Of a stretch of 64,000 nucleotides of DNA, positions 17,895 to 27,071 are shown one piece after another; the first letter of the stretch is position 1; each line of letters begins with the position of its first letter. Origin of the DNA: Pseudomonas sp. MH9.2 (lineage in GTDB: Bacteria; Pseudomonadota; Gammaproteobacteria; Pseudomonadales; Pseudomonadaceae); contig NZ_CP133784.1 of assembly GCF_034353875.1 (NCBI RefSeq), positions 1,240,001 to 1,304,000 of the forward strand, in the 5' to 3' direction. The position numbers and the translations under genes were made by a program. The notes beneath the pieces were generated by a model. That model saw nothing but the letters and a program-made list of their open reading frames with translations. It was not told the origin of the DNA and searched no databases.

Positions 17895-19253
17895 TCAAAC
17901 AGGCTTGTCAGCGCTCTCTTCTGTAGAAGCCGTCGACTGCGATTCCGCTTGCCGCTCGCCTTCGGTTTCAGCCCCTTCTTGCGGTTCGACTGCTGTCTGC
18001 ATCTGCTCCTGAACCACCTGTTCATCGACACGTGGGTCCAACGCGACCACCAACGGTGAGCTGGACATGCTGTCCGGCATCGCAACGTGTTGCAACGGCG
18101 CGTCCTCGACCTGGTGCAGATTGGTCACCGCCTTAGGCCGGATGCGCCAGACCAGAATCACGGCAGCAAAACAGACGAAAGCGTAGAGCATGTTGCTGCC
18201 GAACATCTTCATCAGTACGCCCGCAGCCAACGGGCCGATGCTGGCACCAATACCGTAGGTCATCAGCAACATGGCGGTCAGCGACACACGGCGCTCACCT
18301 TCAACGTGGTCATTGGAAAAGGCCACGGCCAACGGATAAAGACAAAACTGCATCAAAGATGCGAAGAAGCCGACCCCGAACAACACTTCCACAGGCACCT
18401 GCGGCATGACCGCCAAGGGAAAAGCCAACAAGGCCAGCGCGCCGGCAAAAATCCGAATCAACAAGGCACGGTCATAGCGATCCGATAAGGCGCCGAGCGG
18501 CCATTGCACTAACAGCCCCGCAAGAATGCAGCTACCCATGAACAAACCCACCGCCTCGGTAGACAAACCCTGCTGGGAGGCATACAGCGGCGCCAGACCA
18601 TAGAACGAGCCGATGATCAGCCCTGCCCCCAATACGGTGCTCAACGATTGCGGCACCCGCTTAAGGAAAAAACGGGGTTCCAGCGGCGCCGGGTGCATGG
18701 GCGCCGGGTGAATACTGCGGGTCATCGCCACCGGCACAAGGCAAAGGGCAAAGCACAGCGCGACCAGCATCAGCAACTCGGGGCCCAAAGACGGGTGAAT
18801 AACCAGAATCAGCTGACCCAGCACCAAGCCAAGGTAAGACGCGATCATGTAACCGCTAAACACAATGCCGCGTTGCTTGGCGTGTGCCTGCTCGTTCAGC
18901 CAGCTTTCGATGACCATGTACTGACACATCATCCCCAGGCCCACGATGACCCGCAGGAACAGCCACGCAGGCAACCAGTCGACCAGACCGTGCCCCAACA
19001 CCGCAGCACCAACAATACCTGCGCACGTGGCGTAGGCGCGAATGTGCCCGACCCTGCTAATCAGCCGGTGACCGATCTTGCCGCCCAGTACCAGACCGAA
19101 GTAGTTGGCCGCCATTAAAGCGCCGACCCACAGACTATCGACTTGGTCGGCCGCCAGGCGCAAAGCAAGATAGGTACTTAACAGACCCGAGCCGATGAGC
19201 ATCATCAGCGAGGCAAAATAAAGCGCTCGAAAGGACTTCCAGATTTGACGCAT
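17895..19253 (-). CDS. Major facilitator superfamily transporter, YcaD type
   Basis: This is a 12-helix inner-membrane transporter of 452 residues, substrate unknown. The helices begin at residue 10 (LYFASLMMLIGSGLLSTYLA). The loop 2-3 motif is GGKIGHRLISRVGHIRAYA, and a second-half version is GALSDRYDRALLIR. The large central loop is HPAPMHPAPLEPRFFLKRVP. A polar tail of about 60 residues rich in Glu, Gln and Ser follows the last helix. It converges on flgZ. The pattern resembles YcaD-like exporters, but nothing nearby indicates a substrate. Confidence 0.85.
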   Translation of the reverse strand: MRQIWKSFRALYFASLMMLIGSGLLSTYLALRLAADQVDSLWVGALMAANYFGLVLGGKIGHRLISRVGHIRAYATCAGIVGAAVLGHGLVDWLPAWLFLRVIVGLGMMCQYMVIESWLNEQAHAKQRGIVFSGYMIASYLGLVLGQLILVIHPSLGPELLMLVALCFALCLVPVAMTRSIHPAPMHPAPLEPRFFLKRVPQSLSTVLGAGLIIGSFYGLAPLYASQQGLSTEAVGLFMGSCILAGLLVQWPLGALSDRYDRALLIRIFAGALALLAFPLAVMPQVPVEVLFGVGFFASLMQFCLYPLAVAFSNDHVEGERRVSLTAMLLMTYGIGASIGPLAAGVLMKMFGSNMLYAFVCFAAVILVWRIRPKAVTNLHQVEDAPLQHVAMPDSMSSSPLVVALDPRVDEQVVQEQMQTAVEPQEGAETEGERQAESQSTASTEESADKPV

Positions 19254-19334
19254 CGACGTTCCAGGCTTTCCACATAAAAGAAGAAGAGCAAAAGAATGGA
19301 GTCATCCAGACGGAAGAGTCCAAAACCAACGTTT

Positions 19335-20092
19335 CTAAGCCTGAGCAGCCAGCACGCGCCTTTCCCAGGGAGTAATTTCATCAAAAAAAGCTGGTCAGTT
19401 CCATACTCTTCGAAGCGATGTAGCCTTCGATGAACTCTTTACCAAACAGCTCCTTCGCCAATTGGCTACGCCTCAGACGCTCCAGAGCGGCATGCAAGGT
19501 ACACGGCAATGACAATTCATCCGGCACTTGAATCTCACCCTGAATCGGCGCCGGTGGCTCCAACTCATGTTCAATACCATAAAGACCGGTGGCAAGGCTC
19601 GCGGCGATGGCAAGATAAGGGTTGGCGTCCGCACCAGGCAGCCGATTCTCCACCCTTCTGGCGACCGGCGCACTCGCCGGAATACGCAAGCCAGCAGCGC
19701 GGTTGTCGTAAGACCAGCAGGCATTATTGGGCGATGATCGCCTTGAGCTAACCACGCATCGAGAGACGAAAACCCTCCCCCGCCAGCTCATCCGCATCGC
19801 AAATTGTCAGCGCACGCGGGTGCTCACTTCAGGGCAAACGGTGAATCTGGGTCGGATCGGCAATCAGCGCCAGATCGCCGTCATCGCTACCGTAGAATCG
19901 CGCCGGCGGATAGCCGCCTATGATGCATTGCAACAACACGCCACGCGCAAGCTGCAAACGCCGCCCTTCGAGGAAACCCTCAGCGGTCATCACCCTGCCA
20001 CGTGACACACCTTTCAAATCCGGCGTTACGCACTCAATCTCATCAATGCCCGTCAATCGCTCCGCAAGGGAACGGTGGTCATTAATTGTCAT
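19335..20092 (-). pseudogene. Decayed glutamine-synthetase-family gene (gamma-glutamylpolyamine synthetase type)
   Basis: The remnant begins MTINDHRSLAERLTGIDEIE and carries the glutamine-synthetase beta-grasp region (GVSRGRVMTAEGFLEGRR; YGSDDGDLALIADPTQIHRL). A Trp codon has become TGA after IHRLP, and a TAG follows about 29 codons later. The sequence then jumps straight to the C-terminal domain (SYDNRAAGLRIPASAP; ENRLPGADANPYLAIAASLA), so the catalytic middle, about 180 residues of roughly 450, is deleted. Near the end a T7 run (19383-19389) shifts the frame before DEITPWERRVLAAQA. Four independent lesions make it non-functional. The intact relatives join glutamate to polyamines such as putrescine. 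Confidence 0.88.
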
Positions 20093-20234
20093 GATTCTAA
20101 ATCCTTTATTGTTGTACAAGCCGTCCACCGGCAACCTGTACAAAATACGCATCACCCGTTCAAAATTTCAAGCGCGACGACAAAAATCCTTTTCCCATCA
20201 AAATCGTTAGAAACCGCAGCGCGTGCAGACGCAA

Positions 20235-21164
20235 TCAGAGCACCGTATTGACGTACGGCGCTTTGGTCAGCGACAGGAAGTCTTTCCTGTAACCCTCGTT
20301 TTCCGGATCCAACGTCAGGGCCTGACGCAAAAACTCGATGCCCTCATGGGTGTAACCCAACTCGCAGCTTAGAAGCGAAGCCAGATAGAGCTTTTCCGAA
20401 TCAAAAAAATTGAAGGACAACGAAACCTTGATCGCGCGGAGTGCATCGGCCAGTTTGCCTTCATTCACCAACTGATTAAATGACTCACTGAAGGCTGCGC
20501 CGTCTTGCCACACCGCACCGATAAGTCCGTCGAACTTTCTCAGCACAACCGTGTGCCCGTTACCGACCTTCGAGTCTGTCTCCTCGACACATTCGATGAG
20601 CCAGCTTCCTAATTCATTCCTGTTCAGGAAATTGATCGCCCGAATCATGCTCTGCAAGGAAAAAACCTGGTAATGCCCTCGCCAGTTCTCCTTTGGCATG
20701 ATCGCCATGTCGAGCCCCTTCTCGTAGTCATCGACCATCTGCTCGACCGTTATCAATGGCCTCGTTGAGTCGTAAAGGGTTGCCGTACGCTTAGGAAAAA
20801 TGCAGAAAAAAACACCGCCGTTCTTTAAAACCCGCGAGGACTCTATATAAGCCGCAAAGACGTTAGGAACATGCTCAATGACATGAGAACTGATGAGGTA
20901 GTCAAAGGTCCCATCACCAGCGGCTATCGACTGAAAATCGCCCAATAGATCAACGCTCTCCACTTCGCCGGATGTACGCATCTGCTCGTGATGATAGGCA
21001 TTGAAATCGTCCATATCCTGAGGATACAAAAACAACCTGCCATCGCAGGGAGCCACCTTCAGGCAGTCTGGCAGATCGAAAGGGTTATGTGATGCTGCCC
21101 CCAACTCGACGCCAGTGCCTACACAGTATTGGGTGGCTAACGCCATGGTTCGTAGTTTCATCAT
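20235..21164 (-). CDS. SAM-dependent methyltransferase with C-terminal TPR-like tail
   Basis: This protein has 309 residues. The SAM-binding fold is shown by GTGVELGAASHNPFDLP near the N-terminus and the motif DYLISSHVIEHVPN, typical of Methyltransf_11/25 proteins in glycan clusters. Residues about 240-300 look like one or two TPR helices (LASLLSCELGYTHEGIEFLR). It is the last of three leftward genes that diverge from the glycan operon at 23.4 kb. A sugar or another glycan part is the likely methyl acceptor, judged from context only. Start: first of two adjacent ATGs. Confidence 0.75.
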   Translation of the reverse strand: MMKLRTMALATQYCVGTGVELGAASHNPFDLPDCLKVAPCDGRLFLYPQDMDDFNAYHHEQMRTSGEVESVDLLGDFQSIAAGDGTFDYLISSHVIEHVPNVFAAYIESSRVLKNGGVFFCIFPKRTATLYDSTRPLITVEQMVDDYEKGLDMAIMPKENWRGHYQVFSLQSMIRAINFLNRNELGSWLIECVEETDSKVGNGHTVVLRKFDGLIGAVWQDGAAFSESFNQLVNEGKLADALRAIKVSLSFNFFDSEKLYLASLLSCELGYTHEGIEFLRQALTLDPENEGYRKDFLSLTKAPYVNTVL

Positions 21165-21222
21165 GCCCCTATAACGTACAGAATCACCGATGACGCGAGT
21201 TCACTCGCAGTGTTGACGCCGG

Positions 21223-21945
21223 TCAGACGCGGAAATAACCTACCGTCGAATCGAACGGCAAGCGCTTGAGTTCAATTTTGTTCAGGTCCACGCACTCACG
21301 CAACGCGCTGGTTTCACCAGGGAAGTTGCGGTATGCAACTTCATCCAGAACGACGATCGCGCCTTTAGGCATGTAAGGCAAAAAGGTTTGCAGCGCGACT
21401 TTGGTCGACGAATAGAGATCGGTATCAAGAATCAGCATCGCCACCACCAGATCCGGGCGTGTTTTGACGAAAGCGGGCACGGTGTCAAGGATGTCACCTT
21501 TGACAATCTCGCAACGCGGAATCCGATTGACCGGACGCACCAGATCGTTGGCATCGATCATGTCCTGAATCAGGGTCTCGTCAGTATCCGAGAACATAGC
21601 ATCGTTGATATCAGTGGGATCTTCTTTAGCGTCGATACCGGTGAAGCCAGAGAACGTATCGAAGCCGATGATCGAGCGGTTGATCGCATAAGGTTCGAGA
21701 ATCATCGACAACTGCATGTACAGCATCAAGGAATTACCCTTGTAGACACCGCATTCGATAATGGCGCCGGGCACATCCTGAACCATTTTGAACAACTCGA
21801 TGCGTGACAACGCTGCCGTGACCGTAATCCGATCTGCAAACACGAATGGCGCATCAGCGACGTATTTGGCGTCAACACGGTTGAGTACGCCCGCGCGTTT
21901 TTCGTTGTACTCGGTTTCAGCTGCGGTAAGGCGACGCTTGGTCAT
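21223..21945 (-). CDS. TylF/MycF-type macrocin O-methyltransferase-like protein
   Basis: TylF-family enzymes are Mg-dependent O-methyltransferases, best known from deoxysugar modification of macrolides. This one has 240 residues. The SAM motif is IIECGVYKGNSLMLYMQL. The acidic metal-site motifs are LILDTDLYSSTKVAL and GAIVVLDEVAYRNFPGE. Its ATG overlaps the stop of the upstream oxygenase gene by four bases, so the two are translationally coupled. A sugar hydroxyl acceptor is an inference from the family and from the neighbouring glycosyltransferases. Confidence 0.82.
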   Translation of the reverse strand: MTKRRLTAAETEYNEKRAGVLNRVDAKYVADAPFVFADRITVTAALSRIELFKMVQDVPGAIIECGVYKGNSLMLYMQLSMILEPYAINRSIIGFDTFSGFTGIDAKEDPTDINDAMFSDTDETLIQDMIDANDLVRPVNRIPRCEIVKGDILDTVPAFVKTRPDLVVAMLILDTDLYSSTKVALQTFLPYMPKGAIVVLDEVAYRNFPGETSALRECVDLNKIELKRLPFDSTVGYFRV

Positions 21946-22874
21946 TGGTTGGTTCCTTGGAAATGCGAAAAGTCGCTGACATGGAAAAAATCTTTATACC
22001 CGGCTTCTGTGTCTGCGACACCGCTGTCGACGTTGACAGCACCACGCTGACTAAGAAGATCAGCGATGTGCACCAGGCGAAAATCAATGCTGAAACGGGT
22101 CTGTTCAGTATAGTTAGGCACCGTGCCGTGCAGGTGCGATCCCGAAAAAGTCAGAATCTCGCCAGCATTGGCGGCAATCCGGATTTCCGAAGCCGTTGAA
22201 ATATCTTCAAGCGGAACGGGGTGAACGCGTAACTCTTCAATCACGTTTTCCTGAGCCAAAGGACGCTGCACGTTGATCCAGTCAGACAGACTCCAGTCCG
22301 CAGAGGAGTTTTTCACCGGCACTGAAAAATAGGCTGGATTGATCATCATCGTCTGGTCCGGTTGAATCGTGTAAACCGGCATCCAGGTATTGATCTGACA
22401 GTCGACACTGCCATACCACTTATCACGATGCGGTTTGTAGGCATAACTGACGCCAGCATGCAGATAGTCATAGTGAGGGACGACCCGAATTCGCGGAACG
22501 TCAAAAAGAAACTCACCAGGGTTTGCACCAATTTCCAGGACGAAATTGCGGATCATTTCTTTAACTTCAATACAGTTAGTGAACTGGCCCTTGAGCTTCG
22601 TCACCAACCCGATGAACTCTTGCACCGGCATCATCGTGTGCAACGCTTGGTGACGGGTCTCGCCGTCGAACGCCGCAGTGATACTTTCCCGGGCAAACGC
22701 GCAGAGGTCCTTAGGAGCATTCAGATCAGTATTCAGGAAAATATCGCCTGCATAGATCGCGTTCCTGAAATCATTCTTCTTCTGAAGCTGGTTGATATAC
22801 AAATTCACGGTTTCCGCTCCTGAATCCTGGACTGACCTGATTATCGGCAGGTCGGGCCCAAACTGAAGGGACAT
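21942..22874 (-). CDS. Putative Fe(II)/2-oxoglutarate-dependent oxygenase
   Basis: From the ATG ending at 22874 it has 310 residues (MSLQFGPDLPIIRSVQDSGA); an in-frame start 22 codons earlier is possible. The cupin-type iron triad is suggested by HxD in YKPHRDKWYGS and the distal His in FSGSHLHGTVPNYTEQTRFS, with Arg in that last segment placed to bind 2-oxoglutarate. Substrate unknown. As the first gene of the leftward arm, coupled to a TylF-type methyltransferase, it may hydroxylate a sugar or acyl group before methylation. Confidence 0.7.
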   Translation of the reverse strand: MSLQFGPDLPIIRSVQDSGAETVNLYINQLQKKNDFRNAIYAGDIFLNTDLNAPKDLCAFARESITAAFDGETRHQALHTMMPVQEFIGLVTKLKGQFTNCIEVKEMIRNFVLEIGANPGEFLFDVPRIRVVPHYDYLHAGVSYAYKPHRDKWYGSVDCQINTWMPVYTIQPDQTMMINPAYFSVPVKNSSADWSLSDWINVQRPLAQENVIEELRVHPVPLEDISTASEIRIAANAGEILTFSGSHLHGTVPNYTEQTRFSIDFRLVHIADLLSQRGAVNVDSGVADTEAGYKDFFHVSDFSHFQGTNQ

Positions 22875-23441
22875 TATGCGGGTTTGGCTGCGGCCCCGGA
22901 CAGAGAGCCCGGAGGTAAAACTGGCAAAATGTATACACAAAAAACCGTCAGTCGCGGCTCAGCGAGAGGGTAATTGTGCCATTGCCGCCTACCCACCGCC
23001 ACGCGAGCCTGGTTTCAACATTTCAAGCCTTTTTTCAGCGTTCGCCTAGCGAAGTGCCGGTCTCTGGTCTAGCCTGCCTCAGTAGCATAACGCCATGAAA
23101 AAGTGCAGCGCTCACGCGTTGGTACCTTTTTGTTTTCTGGATTGGACAACATCTAGCAAGCAGTCAGGGGTACTTTTTTATGACTATTTTGACCTTCCGG
23201 CCCCCCTTCATATTAAGCACTTCATCTCGACAATCTCCTGCTGTGCTTCGACTCATTCCAGACATCTGGCATAACCTTCGTCTGCCGTCAGCCCTTGCGG
23301 TAACTCTAACTTTCAAGACTGGCCAATGTGCCGGCATAGAGAGTGCCCCGCCCAACGACATTGATTCGATCCCGTTTAAGTGCTGCGTACGTCGTTTCAA
23401 GCAGCGCTCAAGGGTTCTTGACGTTTTAAAGGGGATTTAAA
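22875..23441. other. Divergent intergenic region of the glycan locus, no gene recognised
   Basis: These 567 bases separate the two arms of the locus and must hold both promoters. It is AT-richer than the flanking core genes. Open frames here (for example 23180-23440) have no ribosome-binding site or recognisable motif. An AAGGGG ribosome-binding site ends the region just before the GT2 start at 23442. I see no clear -35/-10 pair. Confidence 0.6.
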
Positions 23442-24473
23442 ATGGCATTTTTCCCCTGTTTTTTGTCGGTGGTTTTCGTTGTCCGCAACGAGTCTGAGCG
23501 CATTGAAAGCATTCTGTTTGAGGCAACCTCGGTGATTGCCTCCATCGTCAGTGATTATGAGTTGATCATTGTTGACAATGCGTCGAACGATGACAGCATT
23601 TCCGTCATGAAGCGCCTGACGGGCGAAGATGGATTTGCCAATCTGCAGGTCTATGCACTGACCAAGGAGGTGGATGTCGACACCGCTTCATGGGTCGGGC
23701 TGGAGAATGCACTGGGTGACTTTGTAGCCGTCATTGATCCGATGATAGACGACATCAATTTTTTACCGCAAATGCTCAAAAAAGCCATTGGCGGCGCTGA
23801 TGTGGTTTTTGTCAGTAACGAGCAAAAGCCTGTGCAAAGCCTTGCCTATCGGGTTGCTTTTGCCGTATTCCACATGCTCTACCACTGGTTCAATGGCATC
23901 CATCTCGCCAAAGAAGCGCCGCAGTACCGCATCCTTAGCAAAAGAGTGATCAACTTCATTCTTCAGCATCCCAAGCCAGCGATGACCTATCGCCATCTGC
24001 CCGCTACGGGTGGGTTTGCGCGCGCACACCTCAGCTACAGCTATAGCGCGTCACCCACATTCCAGCGCCGCAAACGTCTGGGAGACAGTATCGACCGTGG
24101 CATACGCCTGCTGGTGTCGACCACGCGCGCGCCGATGCGCCTTGTGACAGCACTCTCCTTGTTTGGCGCTATCGTCAACCTTATTTACTGCGGCTATGTG
24201 GTCGGCATCGGTTTTTTTAAAACCGACGTCGCGCCTGGCTGGATCAGCCTTTCGCTGCAACAGTCGGGCATGTTCTTTCTGATATCACTCGTGCTTCTGG
24301 TGCTCGGCGAATACATCCTGAACATGGCCAGCTTCTCGAATGAAGGTCCGCTCTACCATGTGGCCCAAGAGTTCACCAGCGCTCGCATGACGCGACTCGA
24401 CAAACTGAATATCGAAGAGGTGTCGTCACCCCCCGCCAATACGACAAACTTGGCCCGGGGGGAAATGTCCTGA
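23442..24473 (+). CDS. Membrane-anchored family 2 glycosyltransferase (polyprenyl-phosphate glycosyltransferase type)
   Basis: Proteins of this type move a sugar from a nucleotide donor to undecaprenyl phosphate on the cytoplasmic face. It has 343 residues. The GT2 domain spans about 5-220: VVFVVRNESERIESI, then IIVDNASNDDS, then an acidic GDFVAVIDPMIDD in the DXD position. Two transmembrane helices follow at about 240-295 (LFGAIVNLIYCGYVVGIGFF; FFLISLVLLVLGEYILNM), then a GtrB-like tail (FSNEGPLYHVAQEF). It is the first gene of a seven-gene overlapping run; its TGA shares a base with the next ATG. Confidence 0.85.
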   Translation: MAFFPCFLSVVFVVRNESERIESILFEATSVIASIVSDYELIIVDNASNDDSISVMKRLTGEDGFANLQVYALTKEVDVDTASWVGLENALGDFVAVIDPMIDDINFLPQMLKKAIGGADVVFVSNEQKPVQSLAYRVAFAVFHMLYHWFNGIHLAKEAPQYRILSKRVINFILQHPKPAMTYRHLPATGGFARAHLSYSYSASPTFQRRKRLGDSIDRGIRLLVSTTRAPMRLVTALSLFGAIVNLIYCGYVVGIGFFKTDVAPGWISLSLQQSGMFFLISLVLLVLGEYILNMASFSNEGPLYHVAQEFTSARMTRLDKLNIEEVSSPPANTTNLARGEMS

Positions 24474-25597
24474 TGCCAAGTGTCGACCCTAACTACGATG
24501 CGGTTATTATTGGCGGTGGGTTTTATGGCTCGGCCATCGCGGTCTACCTAGCGAAGCAGCGAGGCCTCAAGCGCATCATGCTGATAGAGCGTGAGCCCGC
24601 GCTAATGATGCGCGCCTCGTATAACAATCAGGCCCGCGTGCACAATGGCTATCACTACCCTCGCTGTTTCACGACAGCGTATCGCAGCCGGATAAACCTG
24701 CCCAAGTTCGTACGCGACTGGCCCGAAGCGGTAACACAGGATTTCACCAAACTCTACGCCATTGCCCGCCACAACTCGAAGGTCACGGCAAAACAGTTTG
24801 AGCGATTTTGCCGTGACATTGGAGCCAAGGTTCAGCCGGCAGCCCCTGCGTTGCGAGCCTTGTTTGAACCACGCCTCATTGAAAATGTGTTCCTGGTCGA
24901 AGAGTACGCTTTCAACTCCACCAAACTGGCACGTTGGGCTGAACGCGAGCTAGCAGAGTGCGGTGTGCAGATCTGCTACAAGACCCGAGCAACGGAGATT
25001 TCGAAAGGACCAGATGCAACACTGCAAGTCATCACAGAAACCGAGGACAGCGCCCAAGCTTCAATCTCCTGCCGTTATGTATTCAATTGCACCTACAGCG
25101 GCACCAATCAATTCAGGGGTGATTTCCCAGGAGTGCAAACGGGTCTGAAACAAGAGATCACCGAAATGGCCCTGATGCAGATGCCTGCACCTCTCGATGG
25201 TTTGGGGATTACCGTGATGGACGGCCCTTTCTTTTCGATGATGCCATTTCCCGCCCGCGGGCTGCATACGCTCTCCCACGTCCGCTTCACCCCGCACCTG
25301 CACTGGACCGATCAGCAAGGGATCGATCCCTACAAAAAACTCGAGCACCACGAACGTGCAACTCGTGTGGATCGTATGGTCAGGGACGTGGGCCGGTATG
25401 TCCCAGCTGTACTCAAGGCTAAGCATGTCGACTCATTGTTCGAAGTCAAAACGGTGCTTGTGAAAAATGAAGGCGATGACGGGAGACCCATTCTTTTTGA
25501 GAAGCACGCCGCGTTGCCCGGCTGTTATTCCGTGCTGGGGGGAAAGATTGACAATATTTATGATGTGCTGGAGAAGATGAATGAAGAAGTATTTTGA
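24473..25597 (+). CDS. FAD-dependent oxidoreductase (DAO family)
   Basis: It has 374 residues. The N-terminal dinucleotide fold carries the GxGxxG motif and the acidic strand end (YDAVIIGGGFYGSAIAVYLA; RIMLIERE). The C-terminus repeats a Gly-rich FAD contact (CYSVLGGKIDNIYDVLEKM). The family oxidises amines, hydroxy acids or related carbons. In this setting it could oxidise the sugar or its nucleotide-linked precursor, but the substrate is unknown. It overlaps its neighbours on both sides (1 base and 17 bases), so it belongs to the operon. Confidence 0.8.
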   Translation: MPSVDPNYDAVIIGGGFYGSAIAVYLAKQRGLKRIMLIEREPALMMRASYNNQARVHNGYHYPRCFTTAYRSRINLPKFVRDWPEAVTQDFTKLYAIARHNSKVTAKQFERFCRDIGAKVQPAAPALRALFEPRLIENVFLVEEYAFNSTKLARWAERELAECGVQICYKTRATEISKGPDATLQVITETEDSAQASISCRYVFNCTYSGTNQFRGDFPGVQTGLKQEITEMALMQMPAPLDGLGITVMDGPFFSMMPFPARGLHTLSHVRFTPHLHWTDQQGIDPYKKLEHHERATRVDRMVRDVGRYVPAVLKAKHVDSLFEVKTVLVKNEGDDGRPILFEKHAALPGCYSVLGGKIDNIYDVLEKMNEEVF

Positions 25598-27071
25598 TCT
25601 ACCCACACTGTGCACGGGCATTGCCTTACTTTTTTTGGTGAGCATATTTTTATCGTTAGCGTCCCGCTCGGTATGGATTGATGAAGCCATGCTTCTGAAG
25701 AACATCATAGAGGTCAATACACTGAGTGGCTTTATTACACCACTGCCCTATTACGATCAAGCAGAACCGGTACCGGCTTCATTTTTCTTTAAGGCGGCGA
25801 TGGCAATTTTCCACTATGACATCAAACCCCTCAGGCTGTCGGTACTGGCCGCGTCGGTATTAATGATCTTGCCCGTCTGTCTCCTGTTCAAGAAATATAA
25901 GTGGGGTCTTTTTGTTTTCCTGGTGGCGATCATCGGAAATACGTTTTCTTCCGGCTTTCACGTGACAGAGCTAAAATATTACTTCCTTGAAGTCAGCGGG
26001 AGTTTTCTGGCCATCTTTGCGATATGGGAGGCTGAAGAAAATAAAAATATTTTTTGGACTCTCTTAATTGCGGCAATCATCAGCCTCATCGGGTTTTCCA
26101 CGCTTATCGTTTCAGGGGGACTGCTAGGCTATGCGTTTCTCTGGTGCCTGGCGAACAGAGAATTCCCCCGACGCAGCGCAACAATAGTTGCCTTTTTGTG
26201 CGCGGCCGCGTGCGTGGCTTTCTCATACCTCTACATGAAACACCTTACCATCTATCAGTTGAGTAACTACGCTGAGTACGGGGGAGGTAAATCTCTTTTA
26301 GTGTCAATGAAATCGTTGGGTGGCGCGATACTGGGGGCCTACGGAAAAGCCCTGTTAATCACGTCCTGCCTGTCGAGCATCGCACTGTTCGCCTTCAATA
26401 ACAGAGGGTTTATTTTCAGGTTGAATTTATTTTTTTTTGCGCTGGTGTGTGTTGTCGTGGCAGGCAGAGTTTTTGGTTCTTATCCCGCCACCTACCCCCG
26501 ACATGTGATTTGGCTGGTCCCCTTTAGTCTGGTTATTTCCAGCTGCGCGATTCTTGAGTTCACATCAAGCCAAGCCAAAACTTTCAAAGTATTGGGTTGG
26601 ATTCTGTTCGTTGTCCTGGCACTCCAGGCAGGCAAAGCGTGTTACAAGAATCTCACAGGGGAGAATTATGAATACACGGCCAACAATAGCCTGTACGAGC
26701 ACCTTGCGAAAATGGAGCCCAGCAATATTCTAGTTTACCCGGATGCTCAACCGTCTCTTGAATATTATTTACAGTTGGATGACCGGCTAAAAAAACACCA
26801 CTATACCCGTGTACTGGATGAAACGACTCAGACCCGAGACCCGGCCATGGAAATGCCAACGTTCTTCTCAATGATCCGGACGTTATTTGAACTCAGGCCC
26901 GCCGGTGAGTTTTACTTATTACTGTCGCACCTTGATCGCCAGGACGACGACAAGGGAATTACCGCAGTGATTGAAACTGAAATCAAAAAATTTGACTGTC
27001 AGTACACCTCAGTTCTGCATGTTCACAATGCCGAGTTGCTCCGTATGCATTGCCGGGTGGATCATGAATAA
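25581..27071 (+). CDS. GT-C-type polytopic membrane glycosyltransferase
   Basis: It has 496 residues with about 10-11 hydrophobic helices and a periplasmic C-terminal domain of about 130 residues. The first external loop has the GT-C acidic signature (SRSVWIDEAMLLKNI), as in ArnT/PMT-like enzymes that take sugars from polyprenyl-phosphate donors outside the inner membrane. The gene is AT-richer than its neighbours, with many runs of T, which suggests a separate origin. It starts inside the end of the FAD gene and ends inside the next gene. Donor and acceptor are unknown. Confidence 0.75.
   Translation: MKKYFDLPTLCTGIALLFLVSIFLSLASRSVWIDEAMLLKNIIEVNTLSGFITPLPYYDQAEPVPASFFFKAAMAIFHYDIKPLRLSVLAASVLMILPVCLLFKKYKWGLFVFLVAIIGNTFSSGFHVTELKYYFLEVSGSFLAIFAIWEAEENKNIFWTLLIAAIISLIGFSTLIVSGGLLGYAFLWCLANREFPRRSATIVAFLCAAACVAFSYLYMKHLTIYQLSNYAEYGGGKSLLVSMKSLGGAILGAYGKALLITSCLSSIALFAFNNRGFIFRLNLFFFALVCVVVAGRVFGSYPATYPRHVIWLVPFSLVISSCAILEFTSSQAKTFKVLGWILFVVLALQAGKACYKNLTGENYEYTANNSLYEHLAKMEPSNILVYPDAQPSLEYYLQLDDRLKKHHYTRVLDETTQTRDPAMEMPTFFSMIRTLFELRPAGEFYLLLSHLDRQDDDKGITAVIETEIKKFDCQYTSVLHVHNAELLRMHCRVDHE

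Noticed and set aside
23142-23158. Possible sigma-54 promoter TGGACAACATCTAGCA
   Set aside because: GG and GC are at the right spacing, but most other consensus bases are missing and it lies 280 bases from the gene.
23180-23440. 86-codon frame in the divergent glycan-locus promoter region
   Set aside because: No ribosome-binding site, and the sequence looks random. It would fill the region needed for promoters.
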